From: JAWKTV01 sp041398905
Lineage (GTDB): Bacteria > Planctomycetota > Planctomycetia > Planctomycetales > Planctomycetaceae
DNA: 64,000 nt
Direction: 5' to 3'
NCBI GenBank assembly: GCA_041398905.1
Contig: JAWKTV010000006.1
Location: forward strand, 259,333-323,332
Below are positions 8,436 through 17,381 of the stretch, in pieces; the stretch's first letter is position 1; every line of letters starts with the position of its first letter. A program made the position numbers and the translations under genes. Under the pieces are notes generated by a model, which was given only the letters and a program-made list of their open reading frames with translations, did not search any database and was not told the origin of the DNA.

Positions 8436-11411
8436 TCAGAACGGGATGTCGGCGTCGCGCTGGATGGGGAGGACTCGTTCCCGGTTCCGATCGTCCTCAT
8501 TTTGTGGTTCGGCCGCTTCCAACGGCTGCGGCCGAGTCCGCCGCTCCGCCGGGACATCCAACTCAGCGAGCTGCCGAAACGCGTACTCCATGCAGCGGCG
8601 CAAGGTCCGGGCATCCTGACGCATGAACTCGTACATGTCTGGAGTCCTCGTCGCGCCTTGCAGTCCCTTCTCGAAGCCAGCCTTCAGTTGCTCGATCGCC
8701 TTCACAGTCCACTTTCGATTCGCGGGTCGTCGGGACGATCCTGCCGCAGACGCTCGACCGCGCGGCCATAGGTGCAGGCGACGTTGTACAGAAACACCGG
8801 CTGATCGACGAAACGGCTCGATTTCAGGCTCTTCGATCTCGCGAATTCCTTCATCGATTCGTCCCAGCCGCACCTTCGCCAAAGCGATCGACGTGAGCCG
8901 CCTCATGATGATTCGATGATGCAGGAAGTGTCGCTCGTAGGCGGTGATGGCCCGCTCGAACTGCTCGCCCTGGTACAGCAGTTGTGCGAGAGCCAGCGAT
9001 CGGTCGGCATCGGTGTCGCCAAGCTCCGCGGCACGCTCTAAGGTTGGGGAGCGCAGCCGCTTCGTCTTCGGCCAACAGGCTCAAGTTCGCCCGGAGGGCG
9101 TAGATATCCGCGCATTCGGGGTCCAGTCGTTCCCCGAGAGTCAATAGCTCCGCGACCCGCTGCTTTGCCGGCGAGTGCTTCCCGCAGTTCCGTCGCCTCC
9201 TCTTCAGAGGCCGTGGAAAGCTGCTTTCGAATCGACTCGATCTGGACGGCGGCACGAGTGGCGTCCCGTGTCACATTCACTGCCGGCGACGATCCCCGGT
9301 TGCCGCAGGCCCTCTCGGAACTGGCATGCAGTCGAGTATCCGCTCCGTTCCAGATGTTCAGCAGAATCTGGCGGGCTTCGGCCGTGCCGGTTCTTCCCAG
9401 CCCGCTGCACAAGAAGTGGGCCCTCGTCACCTGTTTCGGATCGGTGATGGCCTTGAGCGCGGACTCCATCGCGGCGACCGCGGCGGGCGATCCGCTGGCC
9501 TGCAGCACCTGCACGGCGGTGTTCGTCAGGTTGGTGTCTTCCGACCCCAGCAACTGAATCGCCACCGCTTCAGCGGCGGTTGGCGACAACGTCTAGCGCG
9601 TTCATCGCCGCCAACTGTTCATGCACATCGAAAGCGGAGATGCGTTTCGTCAGCTCTGCGGCGATGCTCGCGTCTCCCAACAGACCCAACAACTGGATCA
9701 CCTGCGCGCGGCCGCTTTCCATGCTGTCGAGGTGCTGGACGAGCATCGGCAATGCGCAGATCGCGTGCCTGGGCCAGGTACGTGTACAGCACGCCGGTCG
9801 GCGGGCGACGCGACAGTTCAGCAAGGGCATGTGACTGCGCGACGGCCCGGCACTCGGCGTCATCCAGTGTATTCAGCATCGAGAACGCCAGGTCTCGCAG
9901 GCCTCATTGTCGGACTGCAAGGACTCCAGCAGACGTTCTTTCAGCAGCGGATGTCCGAGTTGCTTGAGTGCCTCCAGGATGCCGAGCGAACTGCCGGGTC
10001 GTCGTGCCGGCTGAATCTCAGTATGACATCGCGCCATTCCGCTTGGCGCGGTGGTGAGAATGCTCATCAACCGCGCAGGCTCGAGCGGCACGTTCTGCTC
10101 CAACAGCTTTGCCAGCGCCGCCGTCGATTCGGGATAGCGGCTGCGAGCAAGACTGCGGATCGCCTCCTCGGCCAGTGCCGGTTCACTTCCCCGCACGGCG
10201 GCGACCAGCGCCTCGCGAGCGGTCTCCCCGGCAAAATACTGCAAAGCGGCAAGCACCGCCCGACGCACCTCTGGCGACTCCGCGTTCTGCAGAGCCATCA
10301 GCGACGGCAGTGTGTCGGCGGGCAGCCGAACGGCACCATGCTCCAATGCCGCGACCTGTGCGTTGGGATCGTTCCCCCGAAGCGCCGCGAGTATGTCGCG
10401 CGGGCGAGCCGCGCTGAACGCCGAAGCCAAAGCCGCGCTCACGGCCGACTCGAGCGTGGCATGCACGCCCACGCCAACAATCTCGGTCAGATTCTCCAGC
10501 CCCGCCACATGCAGTTCGTCAACAGCCTGCGGAAAGGGCGGCAACTGGTTGAACTGCCTGTTGTACGGATTCGGCTGACGGCCCTGCTGCAGCCAGCGGA
10601 GCACAAACTCGTCCGGCGGAACGGCCAGTTCCGACCACACCAGAACTGCGCGCGCCACTCCCTGTTCATGCAGCGAATCGAACTGCTCAACAAACGCCGC
10701 TACGTTGACGGTGTTCAGGTGGCCGCCTACCTCGATGATCGCCAGCGCGTCGCGTGGACCCGCGCGGCGGACCTTGAGATTCAGCCGCGCCGCCTCATGA
10801 CGATTGAGGTTGAGCGATACGACCCGCCCCGGCAGCGGCAGTTCCAGCGTCATCGCCGGGATGAATGGCCCCGCATCGATCCCCGCGAACGCCAGCCAGG
10901 TCGCTTTGGTCTCCCCAGGCTCCAGCGCCAACTCCGCCGCCGCGACAGTCTCGCTCAACGGGACCGTCGTGCTTCCGACGCGGAAGCTGTAACTGTCGAA
11001 ACCATCCGGCCGGTCCTCCAGACGAAACCGCTTACCGTCAACCACCAACTGCATCCCGGCCGTTCGGACTATCTCCGGCTGGATGCCCTTGTTCGCGACC
11101 ACCAGTCGAATCGCCACAAGCGGACGCCGTTGTCGGCGTATGGATTGGTGACCCCTGATGCACCGCCTGCAGCCAGGCGATCACCGGCCCGCTCGCAGCG
11201 GCTCGAACTCTCCAGCCGCCATCGTCTCGCCCGGTTCGACGATCTCATCGAGCCTCGCCTGTACCGATTCCAGGTCTGGGATCGACAACACGGCCTCCGT
11301 CGCCGCGCGAACCGCCCGTTCCTTCACCGCCTCGGCGGTGCCCGCCAAGCACAACAGCATCAGCACGGCCGCTCCAACGAACGGACCAGTCTGGCGAAGA
11401 AGTTTCCGCAT
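8436..11411 (-). CDS. Large secreted HEAT/TPR-repeat protein, heavily frameshifted
   Basis: One gene spread over several frames. It begins at 11411 with a signal peptide (LRQTGPFVGAAVLMLLCLAG). The longest open part (9873-11117) has a beta-rich first half with NxGIQPEIV-like segments, then alpha-helical repeats such as ILAALRGNDPNAQVAALEHG and EVRRAVLAALQYFAGE, which are HEAT-like. Further repeats follow in other frames (QVIQLLGLLGDASIAAELT; ALKAITDPKQVTRAHFLCS). The last part looks TPR-like (ERLDPECADIYALRANLSLL; ALAKVRLGRIDEGIREIEE). Frame changes fall near 11150, 11118, 9890, 9760, 9590, 9190, 9040 and 8800. A periplasmic or outer-membrane scaffold role is an inference from the signal peptide and solenoid repeats; no enzyme motif is visible. 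Confidence 0.65.
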
Positions 11412-11821
11412 GAGGCTACTCAATGCAATCCGGGTTCCCGCTGCACGCACCGCTGCGATTGTGGCAATCATACCATGCTCGGCGTCTAAAGGCAGATGTC
11501 AATCCACAAACGGCGATGCTGCGGAGTGCGGTCGCCCGCTGGTGTGGACGCGCCAGCACATCACCACGGCGATACTCAGTTCTGTCGCCGCGTCTCTGCG
11601 TCTCCGCGTTGAGGTTCCGCGCCTCACCATGCAGCAATGGCTCGCCGACGTGCCTACCTGCAACCACGTCGCAACTGCTTGTCAGTCCGTCAGCGATGCG
11701 GTAGCTTGACGCTCCGCACCGGGCTTGGCCAGCCGGGTCAGTTCCTGATTCGCGGTTCCCGAGCATCTCTTCCAGCGGAAGTGCTGCCCGCGGTTCGCAG
11801 ATACTCGGCGAGACGGACTCA
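11412..11821. other. Divergent intergenic region
   Basis: 410 bases between the minus-strand HEAT/TPR gene and the ABC transporter ATPase gene. No conserved protein in any frame. It contains the octamer repeat at 11590-11613. Promoters for both flanking genes are expected here but none is clear. Confidence 0.5.
11590..11613. repeat. Short GCGTCTCY octamer repeat
   Basis: Two exact-phase octamers, GCGTCTCT and GCGTCTCC, followed by a third partial unit GCGTTGAG. The complement reads as a run of GGAGACGC/AGAGACGC. This resembles dispersed short repeats often seen in planctomycete intergenic DNA, but that comparison is from memory. Confidence 0.45.
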
Positions 11822-12493
11822 ATGTCGCTGCTACTGGAGAATGTCCGCAAGAGCTACCGGGAACCCGGCGGCCGGCAATTGCCCGTACTCAACATCGATC
11901 GCTTCTCGATCGAACCGGCCGAACAGGTAGTGCTGATCGGCCAGAGCGGCGGCGGAAAGACGACGCTGCTCAACGTCATCGCGGGGATCACCTCCGTCGA
12001 CGCGGGTCGCATTCTGGTTGACGGCGTCGATGTCGCCCGACTCAACGAGGTCCGCCGCGATCGATTCCGGGCCGAACGGATCGGCATCGTGTTTCAGACA
12101 TTCAACCTCCTCCCGGCCTTCACCGCCTTGGAGAATGTACTGCTGGGAATGACGTTTTCAGGCCGCGTCGACCGCGGCTACGCCCGGGAGTTGCTTGATC
12201 GGGTCGGACTGTCGCATCGTCTCAATCATCGTCCGCCGCAGATGTCAGTGGGTGAGCAGCAGCGGGTGGCGGTGGCTCGGGCGCTGGCCAACCGGCCCAG
12301 GCTGATGCTCGCCGACGAGCCAACCGCCAACGTTGACACCGGCAATCAGCAGATGATCCTCGACTTGCTTCGGCAAGCCTGCCGCGAGCACGAAGTCTCG
12401 CTGCTGCTGGTGACACACTCGACCGAAGTTTCGGGACAGTTCGACCGCGTGGAGACCCTCTCCCGCTTCAACAAGCCGGGAGTCACGGAATGA
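11822..12493 (+). CDS. ABC transporter ATP-binding protein (LolD/MacB type)
   Basis: 223 aa, the normal length for a stand-alone LolD-like ATPase. Walker A is GQSGGGKTT (residues 40-48), the Q-loop is in VFQTFNLLPAF, the signature is MSVGEQQRVAVARAL (V-G-E in place of the usual S-G-G), Walker B is LMLADEPTANVD and the switch histidine is in LLVTHS. The FQTFNLLPAFTALENV sequence is characteristic of the MacB/LolD/FtsE group, which drives mechanotransmission rather than simple transport. The stop codon overlaps the start of the permease gene in an ATGA (12490-12493), so the two are translationally coupled. The cargo is not evident; lipoprotein or envelope maintenance is possible. Confidence 0.95.
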   Translation: MSLLLENVRKSYREPGGRQLPVLNIDRFSIEPAEQVVLIGQSGGGKTTLLNVIAGITSVDAGRILVDGVDVARLNEVRRDRFRAERIGIVFQTFNLLPAFTALENVLLGMTFSGRVDRGYARELLDRVGLSHRLNHRPPQMSVGEQQRVAVARALANRPRLMLADEPTANVDTGNQQMILDLLRQACREHEVSLLLVTHSTEVSGQFDRVETLSRFNKPGVTE

Positions 12494-13893
12494 GTCTCTG
12501 GAGCATCGCCTGGAAAAGTTTGAAGCAACGGTGGCTGGCTTCGTCGCTGACGGGCTTCAGCGTCGCGCTGGGCATCGCACTGATGGTGCTGGTGCTGATC
12601 ATCAACGGCGTGTTCACGCGCATGTTCTCCCAGAATTCGGTGGGGTACGACCTCGTCATCGGCCCCAAGGGGAGCGAATGGCAGCTCGTGCTCAACACGA
12701 TTTTCCGCGTCGACCGTGCGCTCAACGACATGCCCTGGCGATACTACGAACAACTCAAAGAAGATCCGGACTTCCGCGAGGTGATTCCGTTCGCCGTCGC
12801 CGACGTGACGAGCGAAGGACAGTTCCCCATTGTCGCGACGATCCCGCGATTCTTCAGCGTGCCATACGCCTACAATCGCTCGTTCGGCATTCCTGACGAC
12901 GGCGAGAGCACCTTCCTGCGGGGGACGTGGGACGCCGTGGTCGGGTCGGAGGTCGCTCGCAAGAATGGCTGGAAGGTCGGCTCGACGTTCCAACTGCTGC
13001 ACTCAGGCACAGGCGAAGATGCACACATCCACGACGAGAAGTTCACCGTGGTTGGCGTGCTCGCGCCGACGGGCACCGCGAACGATCGGACCGCCTTCAT
13101 TCACATCGACGGGTTCTTCCTCCTTGACGAACATGGCGGCACCGTCGACTCGAACGTCGAGCGCGAGATGCTGTGGTTCCAGGAGTCGAAAGAGCAGATC
13201 GAGCAGCGCTACAGCGAAGTCATCCCCAAGATGCGGGCCGAGGAGGAACGAAAGGCCAGGGCCGAAGCGGAAGGCCGGCACTATCATTCGCATCTCGCCC
13301 CATCGGTGCTGACGAAGCGAATCAGCGCGGCGCTGGTGGTGATGCGGGGCTCTCCGGACCGCCCGAACATGGACGAGATCAACCGCAGTACGCAGGCGGC
13401 CGCAAAGGCGGCCGAACTCCGTGAGACGTTCGCCGCACAAGGGGTACAGCCGTTCGGGGTGATGTACGAGATTCAGGACAAGCTCATCGGGAACGTCAAT
13501 CTCGCGCTGCTCGTGCTGACCGTGGTAATCGTGATTGTCTCGGGCATCGGGATCTTCGTGAGTATCTACAACTCGATGTCCGATCGGCGGCGGCAGATCG
13601 CGATTCTGCGGGCGCTGGGTGCCCCGCGGAGCAGCGTCTTTCTGGTGATTCTGTTCGAGTCGCTGATCCTTTGTGTCGGCGGCTGCCTGGTGGGACTGTT
13701 GATCGGGCATGGTCTGGTGTTCATTGCTTCACCAATCCTCGAGGCCCGGTCAGGTTTCCTGGTCGACCCCTTCAGCTTTGAACGCGCGGAACTGTACCTG
13801 ATCCCCGCCCTCGCCGTGATGGCGACGCTCGTCGGATTCCTGCCGGGAATGACTGCCTATCGGACGGACGTCGCCCAATCGCTCAGCGAGTGA
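12490..13893 (+). CDS. ABC transporter permease (FtsX/MacB-like)
   Basis: 467 aa. One membrane segment at the N-terminus (SLTGFSVALGIALMVLVLII), a long periplasmic domain of about 290 residues, then three membrane segments near the C-terminus, including LLVLTVVIVIVSGIGIFVSI and SLILCVGGCLVGLLIGHG. The cytoplasmic SMSDRRRQIAILRALGAPR loop between them is the conserved FtsX-domain coupling helix that touches the ATPase. The topology is that of MacB/LolC/E permeases. It partners with the ATPase gene it overlaps by four bases. No membrane-fusion protein or outer-membrane channel gene follows, so a Lol-like or stand-alone envelope role is as likely as efflux. Confidence 0.93.
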   Translation: MSLWSIAWKSLKQRWLASSLTGFSVALGIALMVLVLIINGVFTRMFSQNSVGYDLVIGPKGSEWQLVLNTIFRVDRALNDMPWRYYEQLKEDPDFREVIPFAVADVTSEGQFPIVATIPRFFSVPYAYNRSFGIPDDGESTFLRGTWDAVVGSEVARKNGWKVGSTFQLLHSGTGEDAHIHDEKFTVVGVLAPTGTANDRTAFIHIDGFFLLDEHGGTVDSNVEREMLWFQESKEQIEQRYSEVIPKMRAEEERKARAEAEGRHYHSHLAPSVLTKRISAALVVMRGSPDRPNMDEINRSTQAAAKAAELRETFAAQGVQPFGVMYEIQDKLIGNVNLALLVLTVVIVIVSGIGIFVSIYNSMSDRRRQIAILRALGAPRSSVFLVILFESLILCVGGCLVGLLIGHGLVFIASPILEARSGFLVDPFSFERAELYLIPALAVMATLVGFLPGMTAYRTDVAQSLSE

Positions 13894-14212
13894 CGTCAGG
13901 CGACCATTCGCCGGGCTGTCGTCAGAAGCAGCGCGAGGACTCCTGCATACCGCTGCGCGGCGTGAGTCTCCCAGATTACCACAGCGGCGCAACAGCCGTT
14001 ACAGGCGTCACAGCTTATCACGCGATCCGCCTGTAGGGACGGTGCCGAATACGATGGCGGCAATGAGGACGCCTGTTTCTCCAGTTGGAAACAGTCGTCG
14101 TCCCACCATCGAGTTGAATGTTCGTTACCACCCTTCCGATCAACTACGACAGCGGTTGTCGTGCCCGACGAGTGTCGCAGCGCGTTGCCAATCTGCCAGG
14201 TTGAGGACAGGG
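13894..14212. other. Intergenic region with a small hairpin
   Basis: 319 bases between the ABC permease and the lipoprotein gene. A 7-bp inverted repeat, CTGTTTC/GAAACAG with an 8-base loop, lies at 14073-14094; there is no T run after it. No conserved protein is visible. Confidence 0.45.
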
Positions 14213-14710
14213 ATGTCGATGCGATTGCTTAGCCTCACACTGCTGCTGTTCACTGGTTGCCAGTCCCTGGGGATGCGCGGCGCTGCGGAGAACTGTGGTC
14301 CGTGCGTCTGTGTTGACTCCCCCTGCTATCGCCGCAAGTTGGACGACTGGCACACCACCGCCGTCGCGAAGAAGTGCGCGAACAAGGCGCTCTTGAACTG
14401 CCCGGGCGTGCCGAGTTGCGACTACCGCGACGGGTTCACCCAGGCTTACGTCGATGTCGCACAAGGTTCGGACGGCACCGCACCGCCGGTTCCGGCCGAA
14501 CAGTACTGGGGCGTGTGCGGACGCACGGGCTGCGGACACCAGCGTGCCGCAGACTGGTATGCGGGCTACAACGCCGGTGCCGCCAGAGCTTTGGCGAACT
14601 GTCAACTTGGCGGCAAGACGGTCGCGACTTCGGGCGCGAGCTACGCGATTCGACCGACCGGCCATGCGGGCGCGATGGCTTGCAGCGACGGAAACTGTTC
14701 GCCCTGGTGA
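14213..14710 (+). CDS. Cysteine-rich lipoprotein of unknown function
   Basis: About 165 aa. The start at 14213 follows an AGGACAGGG ribosome-binding site. A lipobox (LLLFTGCQ) predicts lipid attachment at the first cysteine. The mature protein has twelve further cysteines, in clusters such as NCGPCVCVDSPC, NCPGVPSC and VCGRTGC, and an aromatic pattern (YRDGFTQAYVDVAQG, PPVPAEQYW, DWYAGYNAGA). I recall this G-F-x-x-G-Y/D-V-A-x-G...P-P...Y-W...G-x-x-x-G-A layout from planctomycete lipoproteins near glycan-export genes, without a known function. The gene precedes the Wza-like gene by 164 bases on the same strand, so co-expression is likely. Confidence 0.75.
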   Translation: MSMRLLSLTLLLFTGCQSLGMRGAAENCGPCVCVDSPCYRRKLDDWHTTAVAKKCANKALLNCPGVPSCDYRDGFTQAYVDVAQGSDGTAPPVPAEQYWGVCGRTGCGHQRAADWYAGYNAGAARALANCQLGGKTVATSGASYAIRPTGHAGAMACSDGNCSPW

Positions 14711-14874
14711 GGCGTGGGAAGTTCGTTTGCGGAGTGTGCGGCCTGAAGACGGTTCGCTGGTTGTTGATTGACGCCGACCGATTTTCGGGAACTTCGATCC
14801 AGACACGATGCGGGCTTGCGTGGTTCCGGCTCAAGGTCGAGCGGGGACGAGGTAACAGAGTCACGGATGATGCC

Positions 14875-17100
14875 ATGAGCGATTCACGGTCCCGGAACAC
14901 CTCCGTCACGTCAAACGTTCCGTTGGGCGCGAAGCTCCTGCGGGGCGGATTGCTGGCGTCACTGCTGACGCTCGCCGCCGGATGTGGCGCGATTCATCCC
15001 ATCCGCGGCATTCCTGCGGGGCATGTCCCCTACGAGTTCCTCGGCCCGTCCCGAGATGGACTCCGGCCGATCAACCCGATGCTGCTGACTCGTTCTCAGC
15101 CGCGGGAGCATCTGGTCGATTCAGGGGATGTACTGTCGATCTACGTGCCCGGCGTGCTCGGATCGCGATCGGCGGATGCGACGACGATCGGCGAGGTGCC
15201 GCCCATCAACTTCCCACAAGACCGCGAGATTCCACCCACGCTCGGATTTCCGATTCACGTTCGCGGCGATGGCATGATCTCGCTGCCGCAGATCCCGCCC
15301 ATCAACGTCCAGGGGCAGACTCTCGCGCAGGTCGAAGAGTCGATTCGGCGCGCTTACACCGTTCCCAAGCAGATCATCCCGTCCGGAGCCGACCGGATCC
15401 TCGTGAGCCTGCAGCGGCCCCGAGAGTATCGTGTGATGGTCGTGCGCGAAGACTCAACTCCGGGATTCACCACTGGAGGCCCCGGATCGATCAATCTCGG
15501 CAATTCGCGGCGTGGTTCGGCCCGCGTGGTGAGCTTGAAGGCCTTCGAGAACGACGTACTGCATGCGCTCGCCCGCGAGCAGGGTGTCGATGGCCTGCCA
15601 GGCCTCGATGCGGAGGGTGCGATCTACGTGATTCGCCGTCGGAACAGCGGTGGCTGCAATCCGCTGAACGGAATGTCGGGTCCGACCGATTTCGGAATGC
15701 CGACCGGCGGGCAGTACATGCCGGCCGCGGCGATGTACGGCACCTCCTCCCTGCCAAGCCCCGCCCACGGAGCCGCCGAGCCTTATGCTGCGGGCAACTC
15801 CTACGAGGCGAACAACCCGTATGGCGTCGACGGTGCATACGGCCCGTCAGCCGAGGTGGCGCAGCCTGTCATTCGCTTCCAGTCGCCGACGAGCGATTAC
15901 CGCTCAAACGCCGCCCGCTCCGGAGGCGGCCACGCGATCTTTGCAGGAACAGGCGCGAACGCTGAAACTCGCCGGAACGTCGCCGGGGTCGCCCGTGGCG
16001 GAAGTGCCGGTCACAGCCTGACACAGCGGTCCGCAAGTCCGGTTCAGTTCAACGGCTTGCAGACAAGCGGCAACTATCGTTCGGGTGGCTTCAGCACGAT
16101 GCCCGCGGCCGGCCTATATGGTCAGCAACCTGCTGCCGCATACCATCGCGCAGGGCCGGGGCCGATTCCCAACGGTGGCTACCAAATGACAACCCCACCT
16201 GGCTCGATGGCGATGACGATGCCGGCCGGTCCTGCATCACAGACGGACTTCCAGGCTCAAGCCCGCCATCTTTCACAGCAGGAGCTTCAGATGGCGGCTG
16301 CCGTACACGGCGTGCTGTTGCCGCCCGGCCCGCATCCCGCATCGCAGTCGTCGTTCGGTATTCGTCAGGTCGCGGCGATCGAGGCTGCTGGAGTCGTGCC
16401 GACGAACTACCCCGTCCAATCGTCGCCGCACATGCCGACCTCGGAGCCGCTGCCGCTCGTGGACCAGCAGTTGGGTGCATACCCGCCGGCCGCGATGTCT
16501 CAGGGAGGCTGGGACAACTCGCCGTACTTCGGCTCGATGATCGATGGAGGTATGACTTCGACGATCGACGGACCGGGCGTCCTGCGGATTCCGGTGCGCG
16601 TCGCTCCGGGAGAACAGATCAGCATCTCGGAAAGCGACGTGACGCTGTACGACGGCGACATCGTATTCATCGAGGCCCGCAATAGCGAAGTCTTCTACAC
16701 GGGCGGCCTGCTGGGTGGTGGGCAATACACGCTGCCGCGTGACTATGACTTGCGTGCCCTGGAAGCAATCTCGCTCGCCCAGTCGGGCAATCAACAAACG
16801 GGCGGGGGACGGCAGCAGTCGTCCGGTGGTGCATCGGCCCTCAATCAGGACGTGACGATTTCAGCCAGTCGCCTGATCATTGTCCGTCGGCTCGACAACG
16901 GAACCCGTGTCCCGATCGAGATCGACCTCAACAAGGCGAAGCGGGATATGACCGGCCGGCAGAATGTCGTCATCCAGCCGGGGGACTACCTGTACCTGCA
17001 GTACGGCTTCCTCGAAGGTGTTGGAGCCTTCTTTGAGCGACACCTGCTGGAAGGGGCCCTGTTTGGCGTCGCCGGTGCCCAGTTGACGACCGGCAACTGA
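14875..17100 (+). CDS. Wza-like polysaccharide export lipoprotein with a long low-complexity insert
   Basis: About 741 aa from the ATG at 14875; ordinary Wza-type proteins have 350-400. A lipobox (LTLAAGCGA) is followed by a polysaccharide-export domain (HLVDSGDVLSIYVPGVLG; GMISLPQIPPINVQGQTL) and a first SLBB-like part (REYRVMVVREDS). Residues about 257-563 are rich in Gly, Ala, Pro, Tyr, Ser and Gln without predicted fold. The protein then returns to a folded part with LYDGDIVFIEAR, VFYTGGLLGGGQYTLPRDYDL and VVIQPGDYLYLQY, an SLBB-type segment and C-terminus. The role is an outer-membrane pore for exopolysaccharide export. No Wzc/Wzz-like partner is present in the window. Confidence 0.9.
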   Translation: MSDSRSRNTSVTSNVPLGAKLLRGGLLASLLTLAAGCGAIHPIRGIPAGHVPYEFLGPSRDGLRPINPMLLTRSQPREHLVDSGDVLSIYVPGVLGSRSADATTIGEVPPINFPQDREIPPTLGFPIHVRGDGMISLPQIPPINVQGQTLAQVEESIRRAYTVPKQIIPSGADRILVSLQRPREYRVMVVREDSTPGFTTGGPGSINLGNSRRGSARVVSLKAFENDVLHALAREQGVDGLPGLDAEGAIYVIRRRNSGGCNPLNGMSGPTDFGMPTGGQYMPAAAMYGTSSLPSPAHGAAEPYAAGNSYEANNPYGVDGAYGPSAEVAQPVIRFQSPTSDYRSNAARSGGGHAIFAGTGANAETRRNVAGVARGGSAGHSLTQRSASPVQFNGLQTSGNYRSGGFSTMPAAGLYGQQPAAAYHRAGPGPIPNGGYQMTTPPGSMAMTMPAGPASQTDFQAQARHLSQQELQMAAAVHGVLLPPGPHPASQSSFGIRQVAAIEAAGVVPTNYPVQSSPHMPTSEPLPLVDQQLGAYPPAAMSQGGWDNSPYFGSMIDGGMTSTIDGPGVLRIPVRVAPGEQISISESDVTLYDGDIVFIEARNSEVFYTGGLLGGGQYTLPRDYDLRALEAISLAQSGNQQTGGGRQQSSGGASALNQDVTISASRLIIVRRLDNGTRVPIEIDLNKAKRDMTGRQNVVIQPGDYLYLQYGFLEGVGAFFERHLLEGALFGVAGAQLTTGN

Positions 17101-17123
17101 TGCGGAGCGAGCACCCGATCGCG

Positions 17124-17381
17124 TTACCCGCCGCTCACCGGCGGGAACGCGGCGATCTCCGCACCCTCGACAATCTTCGTGGCGTCGGTCGCGTACTCGC
17201 TATTGACGGCAATCAGCAGCGTCGAAGCGAGCCGCTCCAGTCGCGGAGCGGAGCGTAACAGCGCGGCTCGCAGCGCGGCGACATTCACCGACACATCCGG
17301 TCCGTCGGGCAGATCCACCTCGAGCGACGCCGCTCCCGCCAGATCCCGCGCGGCGGCGAACAATTGCACACGCACCGTCAT
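17124..17381 (-). CDS. moaD: MoaD, molybdopterin synthase sulfur-carrier subunit
   Basis: 85 aa, typical MoaD length. A ubiquitin-like fold is suggested by VRVQLFAAARDLAG at the start and VNSEYATDATKIVEGAEIAAFPPVSGG-type spacing at the end; the C-terminal Gly-Gly, which is thiocarboxylated and donates sulfur to form the molybdopterin dithiolene, is intact. The AAFPPVSGG ending separates it from ThiS, which usually ends VVGGG. Its ATG overlaps the TGA of the upstream dehydrogenase gene as ATGA (17378-17381), implying translational coupling. MoaE and other molybdenum-cofactor genes are not in the window. Confidence 0.92.
   Translation of the reverse strand: MTVRVQLFAAARDLAGAASLEVDLPDGPDVSVNVAALRAALLRSAPRLERLASTLLIAVNSEYATDATKIVEGAEIAAFPPVSGG

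Noticed and set aside
9621..11489. A 622-residue open frame on the plus strand
   Set aside because: Antisense to the HEAT/TPR gene; its length arises from high GC and Arg/Gln-rich composition, while the opposite strand shows signal peptide and helical repeats.
14073..14094. Rho-independent terminator after the ABC permease
   Set aside because: The inverted repeat is only 7 bp, is 180 bases from the stop codon and has no T run.
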